Source of the DNA: Gracilariopsis chorda
Lineage: Eukaryota > Rhodophyta > Florideophyceae > Gracilariales > Gracilariaceae
Length of the DNA stretch: 64,000 nucleotides
Direction: 5' to 3'
Assembly: GCA_003194525.1 (NCBI GenBank)
Contig: NBIV01000257.1
Location: 62,001 to 126,000 of the forward strand
Made by a program: the position numbers and the translations under genes. This document shows, piece by piece, positions 32,052 to 41,139 of the stretch. The first letter of the stretch is position 1, and every line of letters begins with the position of its first letter. Below the pieces are notes generated by a model. The model was given only the letters and a program-made list of their open reading frames with translations. It was not told the origin of the DNA and did not search any database.

Positions 32052-34265
32052 CTACAAAAGAACTTCGGGGTACACTACATTATTGGTAGAGGTGCTACCG
32101 GCAGGGAGACAGGCCACGATGTTGGACGGGTTGGTGGTCCGAGAAAAGGCGACGTACAGCTGGCCATGCGTGAAACAGCCATCACGCAAATCCAGTCCGA
32201 TGCGACCACTATACGACTGACCCTGTGCCTTATTGGTAGTGATGGCAAAACAAACACGTACTGGGAACTGGGTGCGAGTGAAGTTGGGAACCGGAAAGTT
32301 GTCGTCCCCAGGTCCACAGGGCATGCGTGGCAGGCATAGTGCGTTGCCACGATTTACTCCAGAAGCGAGTCGAAGAAACATTACGTTGCTTTGCATGTAT
32401 TCTACGGTATAGATGGCACCATTGACGTGGCCGTTTGAGGGATCCAAGTTGCGAAGGAGCATAACCACAAAGCCCTTTTTGAGTTTGAGGCGGTGGTCGG
32501 GCAGCGCTGACCCGGCAGTCAGAGTGCTGAGCATCTCGACAGGGTACTGCAGCGCGGCACCGTCGTCGTCGCTCACCTTGTCCGCACTGAGGTACGTGCG
32601 ATACGCTCCAGGTATCATGTGGCCTACATAGTCGTTGAGCTCTGGTAGGCGATAGTTTCGTGCGGTTATAATCACCGTTGACGTTAGCCAATCCGCATCT
32701 ATGTACCTTTGAGCGATACCATGAAAGACCATACGGACCATGGTGCGGAACGACTCCACACATTGTACGGACTCTGGCAGGGTGAAGGGGTGCTTTGGCG
32801 GGACAGTGCCTGGCAGTCTGCCTTCTCCAATCTGCAAGAGCGTGTTTGGAAACTGCAGTGCTTCCTGTGTGGCTTTGGGGTCTCGACGGAGCGCAGAAAG
32901 GCGCATGTTCTCAGTCAATCTCAAGGTGCGAAAGTGAGAAAAGAGACTTGAGCGTTTGATGCATGCGTTGACAATCAATGATCGAGAGCCGCCACGAACA
33001 ACGGGAAGGATCTGTCGAAAGTCGCCAGAAAGCAATACGAACTTGCCTCCAAAGGGGAGCTGCGAGCGCGTTATGTCACGGAGAGTGCGGTCTACGGCTT
33101 CGACGCAGAAGCGATGACACATTACGATCTCGTCCCAGATAATGAGGTCGACGTTCCTCATCCGAGTGGCGAGGTGCGAGTTGACCGGGATGTTGCACGT
33201 GATCTCAGCGGTGGCTGGGATGGGAATCCTGAACACGGAGTGGGCCGTCCGACCGCCCTCAAGCAGTATGGCTGCTACAGCAGACGTGGCTACCGTAAGG
33301 ACGGACTTGCCACGAAGGCGTAACGTGGCCTGAATTGCCTTGGAGAGGAAGGTCTTGCCGGTTCCACCCGGAGCATCCAAAAAGAAAACGCGAGTGGTTG
33401 GCTGCGTTGGCGTAGAAGGACCACCAAGACCCTGCAAGCTCTCCGCGGACACGCCAGGAAGGATGGCCCCCACGACGGTATTGAACGCCAGATGCTGACG
33501 CTCATTGAAGAGAGGGAGGGCAGCTTGCACAGTGTCGTTCAGCTCCGAATGGATTTGCTGCGGAGACCGAGTTGGAGCGCGCATTTCCGGTAGGTCCTGC
33601 ATGGGTGTCGGAAGACCGTACGATGACAGAGACGCCAGTGGGCCACCCATTTCTTGCAATGCCTTTTGCACTTCTAAGAGAACGTAAGAGCTGGCTCTTT
33701 CGTCGTCGGCCAGTGCGTGCATCATGCAGCGATGTCGAGCGCGTATATCCTGCAGGAACATCGATAGATGCTGCTCCCACAGAGAACGGGGGTCCGACGG
33801 CTCGCAGTAAAGCAAGATGGTGGCAAAAAAATGAGAGAGCGGAACAAATGAGGAGCGAAAGGACTCGCGTAGTGCCCGTCTCCATTCGCTGTCGTCGGCG
33901 AGAAGGCCCATCTTGAGGCAGGCCTCCCTGAAGCTACCACACTGCTGACCATCCACGTTGCGGAGATGCTGAAAGGAAGTAGCACCCGCTGTGTGGGTCA
34001 AGAGTAAGCGGAGGTAGTACCGCTCACCCTCTCGTGGACTGGCAGTGTAAATGCGCCCAACTACATGCGCACCGCTGCCAGTGAAGTCGTATAGATCGGC
34101 TGCTGCAGCGGCGGCTGAGGAGGAGGTGGGCTGGCTTCGAGACACCGAACGACGTCGGAGACATGCACGCGGCTTCCAGCATTTGTTTGATTTGTTCCAA
34201 GTAAAGTACCTCGGGAACTGGGCATAAGGGATATGCTGTGCGCCGGGGTACTTTTGGTTGGCCAC
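32052..34265 (-). CDS. Helitron Pif1-like helicase half
   Basis: A 737-codon open frame that is the C-terminal half of a Helitron Rep-helicase. It begins with the linker PYAQFPRYFTW, common in Helitrons. The helicase has Walker A APGGTGKTFL near residue 298, Walker B IIWDEI near 360, LSGDFRQILPVV (motif III) and the C-terminal motif TTNKAQGQS followed by LYVAFSRTT. Family knowledge: this 5'-3' helicase unwinds DNA during rolling-circle transposition. It is in the same frame as the Rep half, from which it is separated by one TAG at 34317-34319. The ATG at 34265 is an internal methionine and need not be a true start. All helicase motifs look intact. Confidence 0.88.
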   Translation of the reverse strand: MANQKYPGAQHIPYAQFPRYFTWNKSNKCWKPRACLRRRSVSRSQPTSSSAAAAAADLYDFTGSGAHVVGRIYTASPREGERYYLRLLLTHTAGATSFQHLRNVDGQQCGSFREACLKMGLLADDSEWRRALRESFRSSFVPLSHFFATILLYCEPSDPRSLWEQHLSMFLQDIRARHRCMMHALADDERASSYVLLEVQKALQEMGGPLASLSSYGLPTPMQDLPEMRAPTRSPQQIHSELNDTVQAALPLFNERQHLAFNTVVGAILPGVSAESLQGLGGPSTPTQPTTRVFFLDAPGGTGKTFLSKAIQATLRLRGKSVLTVATSAVAAILLEGGRTAHSVFRIPIPATAEITCNIPVNSHLATRMRNVDLIIWDEIVMCHRFCVEAVDRTLRDITRSQLPFGGKFVLLSGDFRQILPVVRGGSRSLIVNACIKRSSLFSHFRTLRLTENMRLSALRRDPKATQEALQFPNTLLQIGEGRLPGTVPPKHPFTLPESVQCVESFRTMVRMVFHGIAQRYIDADWLTSTVIITARNYRLPELNDYVGHMIPGAYRTYLSADKVSDDDGAALQYPVEMLSTLTAGSALPDHRLKLKKGFVVMLLRNLDPSNGHVNGAIYTVEYMQSNVMFLRLASGVNRGNALCLPRMPCGPGDDNFPVPNFTRTQFPVRVCFAITTNKAQGQSYSGRIGLDLRDGCFTHGQLYVAFSRTTNPSNIVACLPAGSTSTNNVVYPEVLL

Positions 34266-34316
34266 AAACCACTCAGTCAGCTTGGTTCCTGCCCGCTCTC
34301 TGTTAGCAGCAGAGTG

Positions 34317-37085
34317 CTAGTCACCTTCCTGGAAGAACACCGTATGGTGACCTTCCAAGTGTACTTCAAGCCGCACGACGGGTGGATTGCGATCGACAAT
34401 GTCGAACGCAAGCAACCGCCACACTGCTTCGGAGGCTGACACATACCGTGCGTCCTGGAAGTTCTGGATCTCGTCATGGCGTCCGTTCTCATCTACAATC
34501 TCCATGGTGACTCTGTCGGAACCCTTGCACACATACTTGAAGAGGTACTTGATACCGCCAAGTCGCGATACGCATAGCTCAACATTGATGTGGCATGCAA
34601 ACCGGCGGAGAAGCTCTGGGCAATGTGGAACCACCCACGAATTGTCCAACGTCACTACGCGCTGTCGACGGCCGACCCTGCAGCTTCGTTCCACAGAAAC
34701 CCCGCCCTCGGAAGGAGCGCGTCTTCTGTAGCTGATGTAGTACTCATTCTCAACCTGTGCAGTTTCGGAGCGAAACGGCTTCGGAAAGTGCTTCAAGCAT
34801 GTGAGCTCGCGCATGCACAGCGCTGACCGGTTGCCTGCACCGCACGGAGTGTGAATCATGTGCTTGAGCACCAACTCTTGTAAGGTGGCGTCGGAGGAAG
34901 GAGGAATCTCAGCTGAGATGAGCTCGTCAATGTGAGCAGGGTCTCGGAGCTGCTGCTTTGCATCTTCGTTGAGGAAGAAGATAATGTGCGCGTGCGGTAG
35001 GCCTCGCTTTTGGAACTCGATTACCCGCACGTGAGCAAGAACGGCTCCAAAGAACTGTTCATCAATGACAAACGACATTAAGGCTTTCATCTTGAGACGA
35101 AACACTCGAGCACAAAGATCGGGTCGATCGGGAGCGCGCTGACCATCGAACAGCGCCCTGGTGATCTCAGGCCAGTTCGGATTGCACGTCATCATGAGAA
35201 AGATATCGGGGTGCCCAATGGTGTTGGATATGGCGATGATGTCGTGCATTTGCTGTCTCATGTATCGTTCACCTCCTACAAATGTGGAGGGCAACACGAA
35301 CAGTCGTCCAGCGCGAACAGCATCCGCCTCATCCACGCCCAGCAGAGAGTCACCCAGGCTCTCCCGCAGGGATGTATAGTCCGCAGCTCGAAGTCTGTCC
35401 TGGTTGTGTCGTAAGTAAGACAAACGCTCCGACTCAGCCTTGCAGAACTGGTCAACCATGTACTGCTGGAAGAGCCGTTTGCCCCGTAGAATCGTACTGA
35501 ACTCGGTCGGTCTCTCGAAAAGCTGCCACGAATAATACATCAGCGGAGTCACCTTCTTCTCTCGCGAGGCGTTTGGTGGGCAATACCTCATCTCAGGGTG
35601 CCATCCGTCCTGGCCACATGGGAACAAAAGAACGTAGCTCAAGGGATCGTACGATCTGTGACTGACGGGGATAGTGTCCAGCACCTCATCACCATTTACA
35701 GTCAGCTCTCCACGCCTACGCACAACAATATCGCGCGTCCCAATCTCGCCGTCCTCATTCCCTGGAATGATGGCGGCTACTTGCGACGCCTCGGGCCCGT
35801 TGTAGCGACGAACATGCTCGCCGCGGGGCCGTCTATCAGCATGGATCACCATCTGATACGTAATTGCAGGCGTATCGGTGATAGCCCACTCGCGCAGGCT
35901 GCAAAATGTCTGCACGTATGGATTCCCCGTGTGCAGCATGGCTGCCAACTGAGACAGCAGTTCCGGTTGGAGGCGGGGCAGCAACCCCGCTCGCCTCGCA
36001 GACTGCGCGTCATAGTCGGTGTCATGGATGTACACGGACAGAAATGCGGGCTGGACACCCCGAGCGGGAATAAGCGGACCCATGTAGTGATAGATCTGTC
36101 CCTGCATGGTGATTGTAGGATTGACGGTAGAGTCTCCTAAACCACGGCTCACCCAGTTTGCCTTGACGGACGCCATAGACACAGCTGTGTTGTAGGCACG
36201 GTTCTCAGCACGAAAGTGGTTCTCTCGAGGCCCAGTCGCAGTCAGTAGTTGGCGAAGAAGAGGCGGAGGCTCCAGAAGCGCAGGGAAGCTGAGATGCCCC
36301 TTTGTGCAGCACTGCGAGGAAAGAGGTTGCGAGCGGGAGCTGCTCACAACCCTTTCCTGTTTGAAATGCAGTGCCTTGCAAAAGCGACACTCTACATTCA
36401 TGAGACCGAGGTCCATGTAGCCACTCTCGTCTACATCATCCGAGTCAAACAATCGACGGGCGACATTTCGGCTCTCGCGCTCAGCTTCAAGACGCTGTTG
36501 TCGATCAGCTGTGCTCTCAAGCTCTCGTGATGCCCGTCTAGATGTTCTTTCAGAGTGACGGCGAGAATGTTCAGCAGCAGGGTCATCCTGTTGCCTTGCA
36601 GCACGATTGGCGTTACGATCGTTTGCCTGACGATTTTCGCGATTATCTGGCGTCTCTGAAGCTCGTGCCAAAGCAGTGGCTGTACGGTCGGCCTCACGAA
36701 CGTCATCAGTGTGCGCAGCGGAAGCTGTAGCCCTTCTTCTTCTCGCACGTTCCCTATCAGCTGTTCTTCGTGCTTCACGCTGTTCCTCAGTTTCATTTGC
36801 CCTCCGTATGGCTGCTCGCTCTCTATTACGACGTCTCCTCTCTGCCTGTTGCTCACTGGACTCTGCTCGACGTCTTGCAGCAGTACGTTGACGGTTCTGC
36901 TCACGTGTGGCATCGCCTGAGGCACTGGGCTGAGTTGTAGGCATTGTAAAAGATCTCAAGCACACCACACAAAAGAAAAACTGTCCAAAGACCGGCAAAG
37001 CAAAAAAAGAAAAGATAAAAAAAAGAAAAAAAAGGGATATGGTCGAGAACAATTGTGCTACGGGCTGCCAAACCCTTTTATGCAC
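34317..37085 (-). CDS. Helitron Rep half (HUH endonuclease), ended by a premature stop
   Basis: A 922-codon frame. Residues about 50-215 are Arg/Glu-rich repeats (RRRAESSEQQAERRRRNRER type), typical of Helitron N-termini. The Helitron-like N domain follows. The HUH motif GLPHAHIIFF is near residue 693 and the two-tyrosine motif YLFKYVCK near 848, so both catalytic elements are present. Family knowledge: these residues nick the DNA and hold the strand during rolling-circle transposition. The frame stops with TAG just after VHLEGHHTVFFQEGD, where related elements continue into the helicase. The codons after it remain open and join the helicase half in frame. It is therefore a single Rep-helicase gene broken by one codon, or one read through. 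Confidence 0.88.
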   Translation of the reverse strand: MHKRVWQPVAQLFSTISLFFLFFIFSFFALPVFGQFFFCVVCLRSFTMPTTQPSASGDATREQNRQRTAARRRAESSEQQAERRRRNRERAAIRRANETEEQREARRTADRERARRRRATASAAHTDDVREADRTATALARASETPDNRENRQANDRNANRAARQQDDPAAEHSRRHSERTSRRASRELESTADRQQRLEAERESRNVARRLFDSDDVDESGYMDLGLMNVECRFCKALHFKQERVVSSSRSQPLSSQCCTKGHLSFPALLEPPPLLRQLLTATGPRENHFRAENRAYNTAVSMASVKANWVSRGLGDSTVNPTITMQGQIYHYMGPLIPARGVQPAFLSVYIHDTDYDAQSARRAGLLPRLQPELLSQLAAMLHTGNPYVQTFCSLREWAITDTPAITYQMVIHADRRPRGEHVRRYNGPEASQVAAIIPGNEDGEIGTRDIVVRRRGELTVNGDEVLDTIPVSHRSYDPLSYVLLFPCGQDGWHPEMRYCPPNASREKKVTPLMYYSWQLFERPTEFSTILRGKRLFQQYMVDQFCKAESERLSYLRHNQDRLRAADYTSLRESLGDSLLGVDEADAVRAGRLFVLPSTFVGGERYMRQQMHDIIAISNTIGHPDIFLMMTCNPNWPEITRALFDGQRAPDRPDLCARVFRLKMKALMSFVIDEQFFGAVLAHVRVIEFQKRGLPHAHIIFFLNEDAKQQLRDPAHIDELISAEIPPSSDATLQELVLKHMIHTPCGAGNRSALCMRELTCLKHFPKPFRSETAQVENEYYISYRRRAPSEGGVSVERSCRVGRRQRVVTLDNSWVVPHCPELLRRFACHINVELCVSRLGGIKYLFKYVCKGSDRVTMEIVDENGRHDEIQNFQDARYVSASEAVWRLLAFDIVDRNPPVVRLEVHLEGHHTVFFQEGD

Positions 37086-37259
37086 CTAGCACCGAAGTTT
37101 TGGATCGTTGCAGCGAAGATAGAATGTCTTGACCACAAAGAAACCGCCTAGATTGGGAACTGACCTGTACAGAGTAAACAGGGGGCCGTGCCTGGAGAGT
37201 CTGCCAGGACTGCGAGATTTACAATCCCAAAATCGCTAAACAGCTCTATGCTGGACGTA

Positions 37260-37264
37260 CTTTA
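37260..37264. other. Target-site duplication (left copy) of gypsy element 1
   Basis: CTTTA here and CTTTA at 48173-48177 flank the element exactly. A 5-bp duplication is standard for Ty3/gypsy integrases. Confidence 0.85.
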
Positions 37265-38167
37265 TGTAGTGCAATACCCGCAAGCGGGACAACACACGAA
37301 GACGTTCGGAATCTTCCCCTCTGGAGGGTAAGACAGCGAACGGAGCCTCTCCGGATGAGCACGACGAAGTCGGGTTGTAAAGCCGAGGCTCACCCTCACG
37401 CCAAGCGGGGAGAGTTGAAACGGTAGGATTAGGATCACCACGAATGGGAAAACAGCCCTTCCAAGGAGTACGAGTCCACGTAAGTGGGGGAAGACGTCAC
37501 GGGATACCGGCACGAGAGACACGCGTCAGCGGTGACGAGCAACCACACAAAGGGGTAGGAACCACGAGAGTGGGGTAAGGGAAATACGGGGATGCCCGAT
37601 TGGGGGCGACGGGGGTGTTGGCCAACGGGACCACGGAAAAAGGTACAACAGAAACCCTATACAGGGGCGAGAACACGGCGGTGGTGAATTAAGTGACAAG
37701 TGCCCAAGGCGGTGATACTCCTAGTGACGCAGGGTGGATAAGTCTACCGTTAGTAACGCGGCTTTACCTCCGAGGAGTGTAGAAGACTCGCGAAAGCGGA
37801 AAAGACTTAGAGCCAAGAACCCCTGGTTGGGGAAGTCTACTCAGTGTCAGGGCGAGGTCGCCGAGCCACTATATAGTGTAGTAATCTCCCTACTGTAGCG
37901 TAGATAAATAATAAATAATAAATATAAGTTAACTAAATGTCCACACCGTGGTGCCAACCTCCTCTTGACTATCCGTGTCACACGTGGTCCACTCACGCCT
38001 TGGGCGGCACACGGCGCATGCACAGGTGTGCACCTGGCGCACAGTGCGGATCCGCTGAGGGCTGAGACACCCGCTAATAGCGGTAGTAATCATAAACACG
38101 CGAAAGCGGCAAAAACATCAAGTCCACAGGGCATCGCTGAGTAATCCTCCTTGAGGATTGCACTTCA
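37265..38167 (-). repeat. 3' LTR of gypsy element 1
   Basis: On the plus strand it starts TGTAGTGCAA and ends TTGCACTTCA, so the ends form a short inverted repeat with TG...CA borders. It matches 47269-48172 at about 99%. It contains the palindrome CACTATATAGTG at 37867-37878. Confidence 0.93.
37867..37878. promoter_or_regulatory. Palindromic TATA sequence in the 3' LTR
   Basis: CACTATATAGTG is a perfect 12-base palindrome with a TATATA core, so it reads as a TATA box on both strands. The same sequence is in the 5' LTR at 47872-47883. On the plus strand it lies about 330 bp upstream of the antisense ORF. Confidence 0.4.
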
Positions 38168-38183
38168 TATCCCCCTCCTGAGG
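38168..38183 (-). other. Polypurine tract of gypsy element 1
   Basis: On the minus strand the bases just before the 3' LTR read CCTCAGGAGGGGGATA, a purine run in the expected place for plus-strand priming. Element 2 has a similar tract at 52732-52742. Confidence 0.7.
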
Positions 38184-38202
38184 TGCGAATACGACATCCA
38201 CG

Positions 38203-40026
38203 ATGGCGACGGAAGCACCGGGAAAGGTCCTTAAATGTAAGTCCGGTTCGCCAGTTCTCCATCCCACTCTGGGTAACGAGCACCTAGCTGCGAACAGCGA
38301 ATCTGCGACCAACTCTTCCGAGGTTCTTCCAACAACACGTACGCTTTCGCGGCCTTCTTCTCCGATTACTCGGCTTCCTTCATCTACGATGAACAACAAC
38401 AACAACAACGGCAACAACAACAGCAACGCCGGCAGCAACACACCGTTACAGTACTTCTCCGGATTTCATTCCGTGCCTCTACCGCAGAGCGGTCTCTCGA
38501 CTCCTTCGCAACAAACACGCGCAAATGCGAGTGCGGCTCCCACGGGAGGGTATCTAATGGCAGCGTGGCCGTCGTACGACATGCTGGTCGGGCTGCAGCC
38601 TTCGCAACATGCGATGACTCTCCGGCTGGCGCCGTGGTTCCACCCGACTGCGGTGTTCAATGATGCGCTTCTGGCGATGTATACCGATGGAAACGGAATG
38701 CTCCCGGGTGACGTTCCGGCAATTGTGACCACTTCGTGGGATTGGCGCAATCGCATAGCGATACCCGTGCACACGGTAATCCGACGGGGTCGGGAATCAG
38801 CAGCTTCCGCGCACGCGGCGTTGGTCTTACTCGCTCATCAACGGCTTCGCCGGGCTCTCTTTGAGTATCCCATCCCCGATGGTATGGGCTCCGACATCGG
38901 ATTGTATCGCACCCAAGGTGAAATGGGGTACCTCGACCGCCTCGCGGGTTTGGAACCACTCTTGTGGAGAAGCATTCCCGCGGCGCGCCAAGACGCGGTG
39001 TGCTGGACACGACCGATCATTCGGGCTGAATTCCGCTATATGCGTCGCTTAGCGAGGGCCAACTTCTTGTCGATGATACGCTTTGAGCGGCGAGCACGGT
39101 CCCGATTCGGGTATTTGATTCCGTATCAGAACGTAGAAGTCGAACGCATCCGCGTGGTCAACCGACGGGGTCAGTACGTTCCGATTCCACCGTGGTGGTC
39201 GCATCTCGAAGCGTGCCGAGGTTGCTACATCGAGTTGCCTCCCGTGATCACGTATTACGGCTCATACCTCATCGAGGATCCTCAGTCCGGGCTCTGGTCC
39301 GTGGTGGTCACCGAATGGGCGGTCCGCACAGCGGCTTTCATCCTCTGGGAGGTTTATGACCAGTACAGACTGTGGTTCATCCCGTTGCGGGTCCGTGCCG
39401 CCATCCGAGCGCTGGACTTACGAATCCCACTAGGTGGTGAGGCAAACGCTGACGAAGTAGCGGGGCTCCTCGATTTCATCGACCAGGTTGACTGGGCTTC
39501 GGTTCCTCTAGAGCAGAGTGGGCGTACTGCCGGTAGCCGGATACAGGACCTGTCGCCAGGGCGTCGAACTCCGCTCGCGGGTGACTTCATCTACTTCAAC
39601 CCTTGGGAGGGGCATGAGATCTCCGCGGAGGAAGCGAACGAGCTCCGGTTTGCACCGAGATATATCCCCGAGGGGCATCCGACCGTTTTTGTTGACGCCG
39701 ATGAGTACTACAACGTCTACGACGGTGAGGATCCGATGTTCGACAACGAGCCCGACGAAGGTGCCGGTCACGCCGAGGCAGAGGGGGAACCATATGGTAT
39801 GGATGCTCCTGGAGTTGCCCCTGCGAGTCAGCCGTCCAATCCGTTGGTCGGTCTTCCCACTGGTGGGCCCTCTACGCCAGATGAGGGGAACGTGGCCCCT
39901 GCGGGTCAGGCTGCCGTGATCTCTCAGTTCCTCCGCCAAGTGGGGCTGGGAGGTAACGAGGCCAGTGGCGATGTCACCGCGATGCGGGATGCTCTGATAG
40001 CCCGACTCCAGGGAAATAACCACTAA
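38203..40026 (+). CDS. Antisense accessory ORF inside gypsy element 1 (607 residues, no known family)
   Basis: An uninterrupted 607-codon frame on the strand opposite to gag and pol, starting 36 bp from the 3' LTR. Its ATG is in a purine-rich GATGG context. Residues 1-105 are Ser/Thr-rich with an Asn run (N6-G-N3-S-N) near 65. Residues about 110-420 are a globular, Trp/Arg/Tyr-rich core (MLVGLQPSQHAMTLRLAPWF, PIPPWWSHLEACRGCYIELP, SVVVTEWAVRTAAF). The tail is acidic, with DADEYYNVYDGEDPMFDNEP near 500. I recognise no domain, transmembrane segment or catalytic motif. AATAAA follows about 110 bp after the stop. Plant gypsy elements sometimes carry extra ORFs here, but function is unknown. Confidence 0.75.
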   Translation: MATEAPGKVLKCKSGSPVLHPTLGNEHLAANSESATNSSEVLPTTRTLSRPSSPITRLPSSTMNNNNNNGNNNSNAGSNTPLQYFSGFHSVPLPQSGLSTPSQQTRANASAAPTGGYLMAAWPSYDMLVGLQPSQHAMTLRLAPWFHPTAVFNDALLAMYTDGNGMLPGDVPAIVTTSWDWRNRIAIPVHTVIRRGRESAASAHAALVLLAHQRLRRALFEYPIPDGMGSDIGLYRTQGEMGYLDRLAGLEPLLWRSIPAARQDAVCWTRPIIRAEFRYMRRLARANFLSMIRFERRARSRFGYLIPYQNVEVERIRVVNRRGQYVPIPPWWSHLEACRGCYIELPPVITYYGSYLIEDPQSGLWSVVVTEWAVRTAAFILWEVYDQYRLWFIPLRVRAAIRALDLRIPLGGEANADEVAGLLDFIDQVDWASVPLEQSGRTAGSRIQDLSPGRRTPLAGDFIYFNPWEGHEISAEEANELRFAPRYIPEGHPTVFVDADEYYNVYDGEDPMFDNEPDEGAGHAEAEGEPYGMDAPGVAPASQPSNPLVGLPTGGPSTPDEGNVAPAGQAAVISQFLRQVGLGGNEASGDVTAMRDALIARLQGNNH

Positions 40027-40134
40027 AGTGGGGGCGGTTCCAACCCGTAAGGGGGCGTGTCCCCTCACCATGTGGGTGCAACCTTGTGACGTAGTGTAGT
40101 CCTTCGACTAGTAGGTGTTCCATCGATCGTATCG

Positions 40135-40140
40135 AATAAA
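40135..40140 (+). terminator. AATAAA polyadenylation signal after the antisense ORF
   Basis: AATAAA occurs on the plus strand about 110 bp after the stop of the antisense ORF and before it would run into the chromodomain segment. A T-rich stretch follows. This fits an independent antisense transcript, but the hexamer alone is common. Confidence 0.4.
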
Positions 40141-40234
40141 ATCCAAGTTGACTTGTGTTCCTTTTCCTTTCCTTTCTTCCTTTCCATACCACAACTCGAT
40201 CCTTCATTTCCTTCCTTCCACCGCAGTGGCTTGC

Positions 40235-41118
40235 TTATCCCACTTGGCCGTTTATCACCGATGCCGGGATTCCCGTTCGCGTTCTGCGATTATATGACAC
40301 CACTTTCGAACGTGGGAGGTGCTCTATCGGCTCATCCGAATCATATTCGGGCCCGAAACCGTACCAGCGTACGCGGTACTGGATGTAACCATCTGGATGG
40401 TAAGAATGTTCCACAATGTGGTCAAAGACAAACTCCTGTTTGTAGACTTCCCGGCCTCGCCGTGTTCGCATTATCGCGTCCTGCACGGCAGGCTCTACCA
40501 CCACTGGTGGGTGTTGGACAGTCTTCCCCGGAAGGGGAATGGCTTGGTACTGCCTGTCCATGCCCTTAGAGGAGTCATTAACCGGTTTCCGGGTAGGTTC
40601 ATCCGTTTCGCGGGTCTGGAGGTCCTCGGCACGGCCGGTTCAGTATCGCGAACGCGATTAGTTTCCTGCGACGATTTAACTTTGGCGAGAGACTTCCCAC
40701 TGCGTGGTGCATTTTGACGACTAGAATCCCGGTGGGGAGTGCGATCTGGCGCAGATGCGGTAGAACTTCCTCGAGAGGGTTCAGCGGTAGCTGTAGCGCG
40801 CAAATGCGAAGATGGCACGTCAGTAGACGGAATTCTCGGTCCACTATTGTCCTTTTCGATGTTTCCGGAGGTCCGTGCACCACGGTTGTCATGACGCGAC
40901 GAAGCGATTTCAGTGTTAGGGTCCTCCTCCCCCTCCTTAGATGGAGCGGCATGGGGAGTGGTCGAAGCGCCCAAACTGCGGGGATAGACGCCGCGCAGTG
41001 GCGTTAGAGAAGAAAGGCCATTCGGGCCTGCGTCCGATAAGGACGGTATATCTGAGAGTCCCCTTGAAGGGTGTGGCAACACAGAAGGCCTGTTAACCAC
41101 AGATGTGGGTTGTTCCAC
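40235..41118 (-). pseudogene. C-terminal Pol linker and chromodomain of gypsy element 1 (frameshifted)
   Basis: Two frames make up this end of Pol. The first (41118-40495) follows an in-frame TAA at 41140-41142 and encodes a disordered Ser/Pro/Thr linker beginning near RPSVLPHPSRGLSD, shared with element 2. The second (40561-40235) is shifted and encodes a chromodomain: EFVFDHIVEHSYHPDGYIQY, then RVRWYGFGPEYDSDEP. Family knowledge: chromodomains on integrases steer insertion to marked chromatin. In element 2 the matching stretch keeps DTWEP; here the Trp is replaced (YDSDEP), so one expected aromatic residue is missing. The shift lies near 40500-40560. Confidence 0.75.
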
Positions 41119-41139
41119 TGGGGTGTGTTGGTTCTCATC

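Larger units (their letters stand above)
31862..37264 (-). mobile_element. Autonomous-type Helitron, minus strand, interrupted at its 5' side by a gypsy element
   Basis: The 3' end is placed at 31862 because a second copy elsewhere (48855-49267) shares sequence up to exactly this point and no further. Inside the end is a GC-rich hairpin (31877-31891). The element encodes Helitron Rep (HUH/Y2) and Pif1-type helicase. The 5' end was not found: the gypsy element starts at 37265, so the Helitron leader may continue after it, at about 48178-48367. The last bases on the Helitron strand are ACTTGT rather than the usual CTRR. Confidence 0.75.

Noticed and set aside
37262-38441. Small ORFs repeated in both LTRs of element 1 (for example at 37262-37522 and 47095-47526)
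   Set aside because: They lie in LTR sequence, are shared only because the LTRs are duplicates, and have no domain.
38203-40026. Antisense ORF as a shadow of a minus-strand pol frame
   Set aside because: No Pol domain lies opposite: the chromodomain ends at 40235, and the minus-strand frames here are short and featureless.
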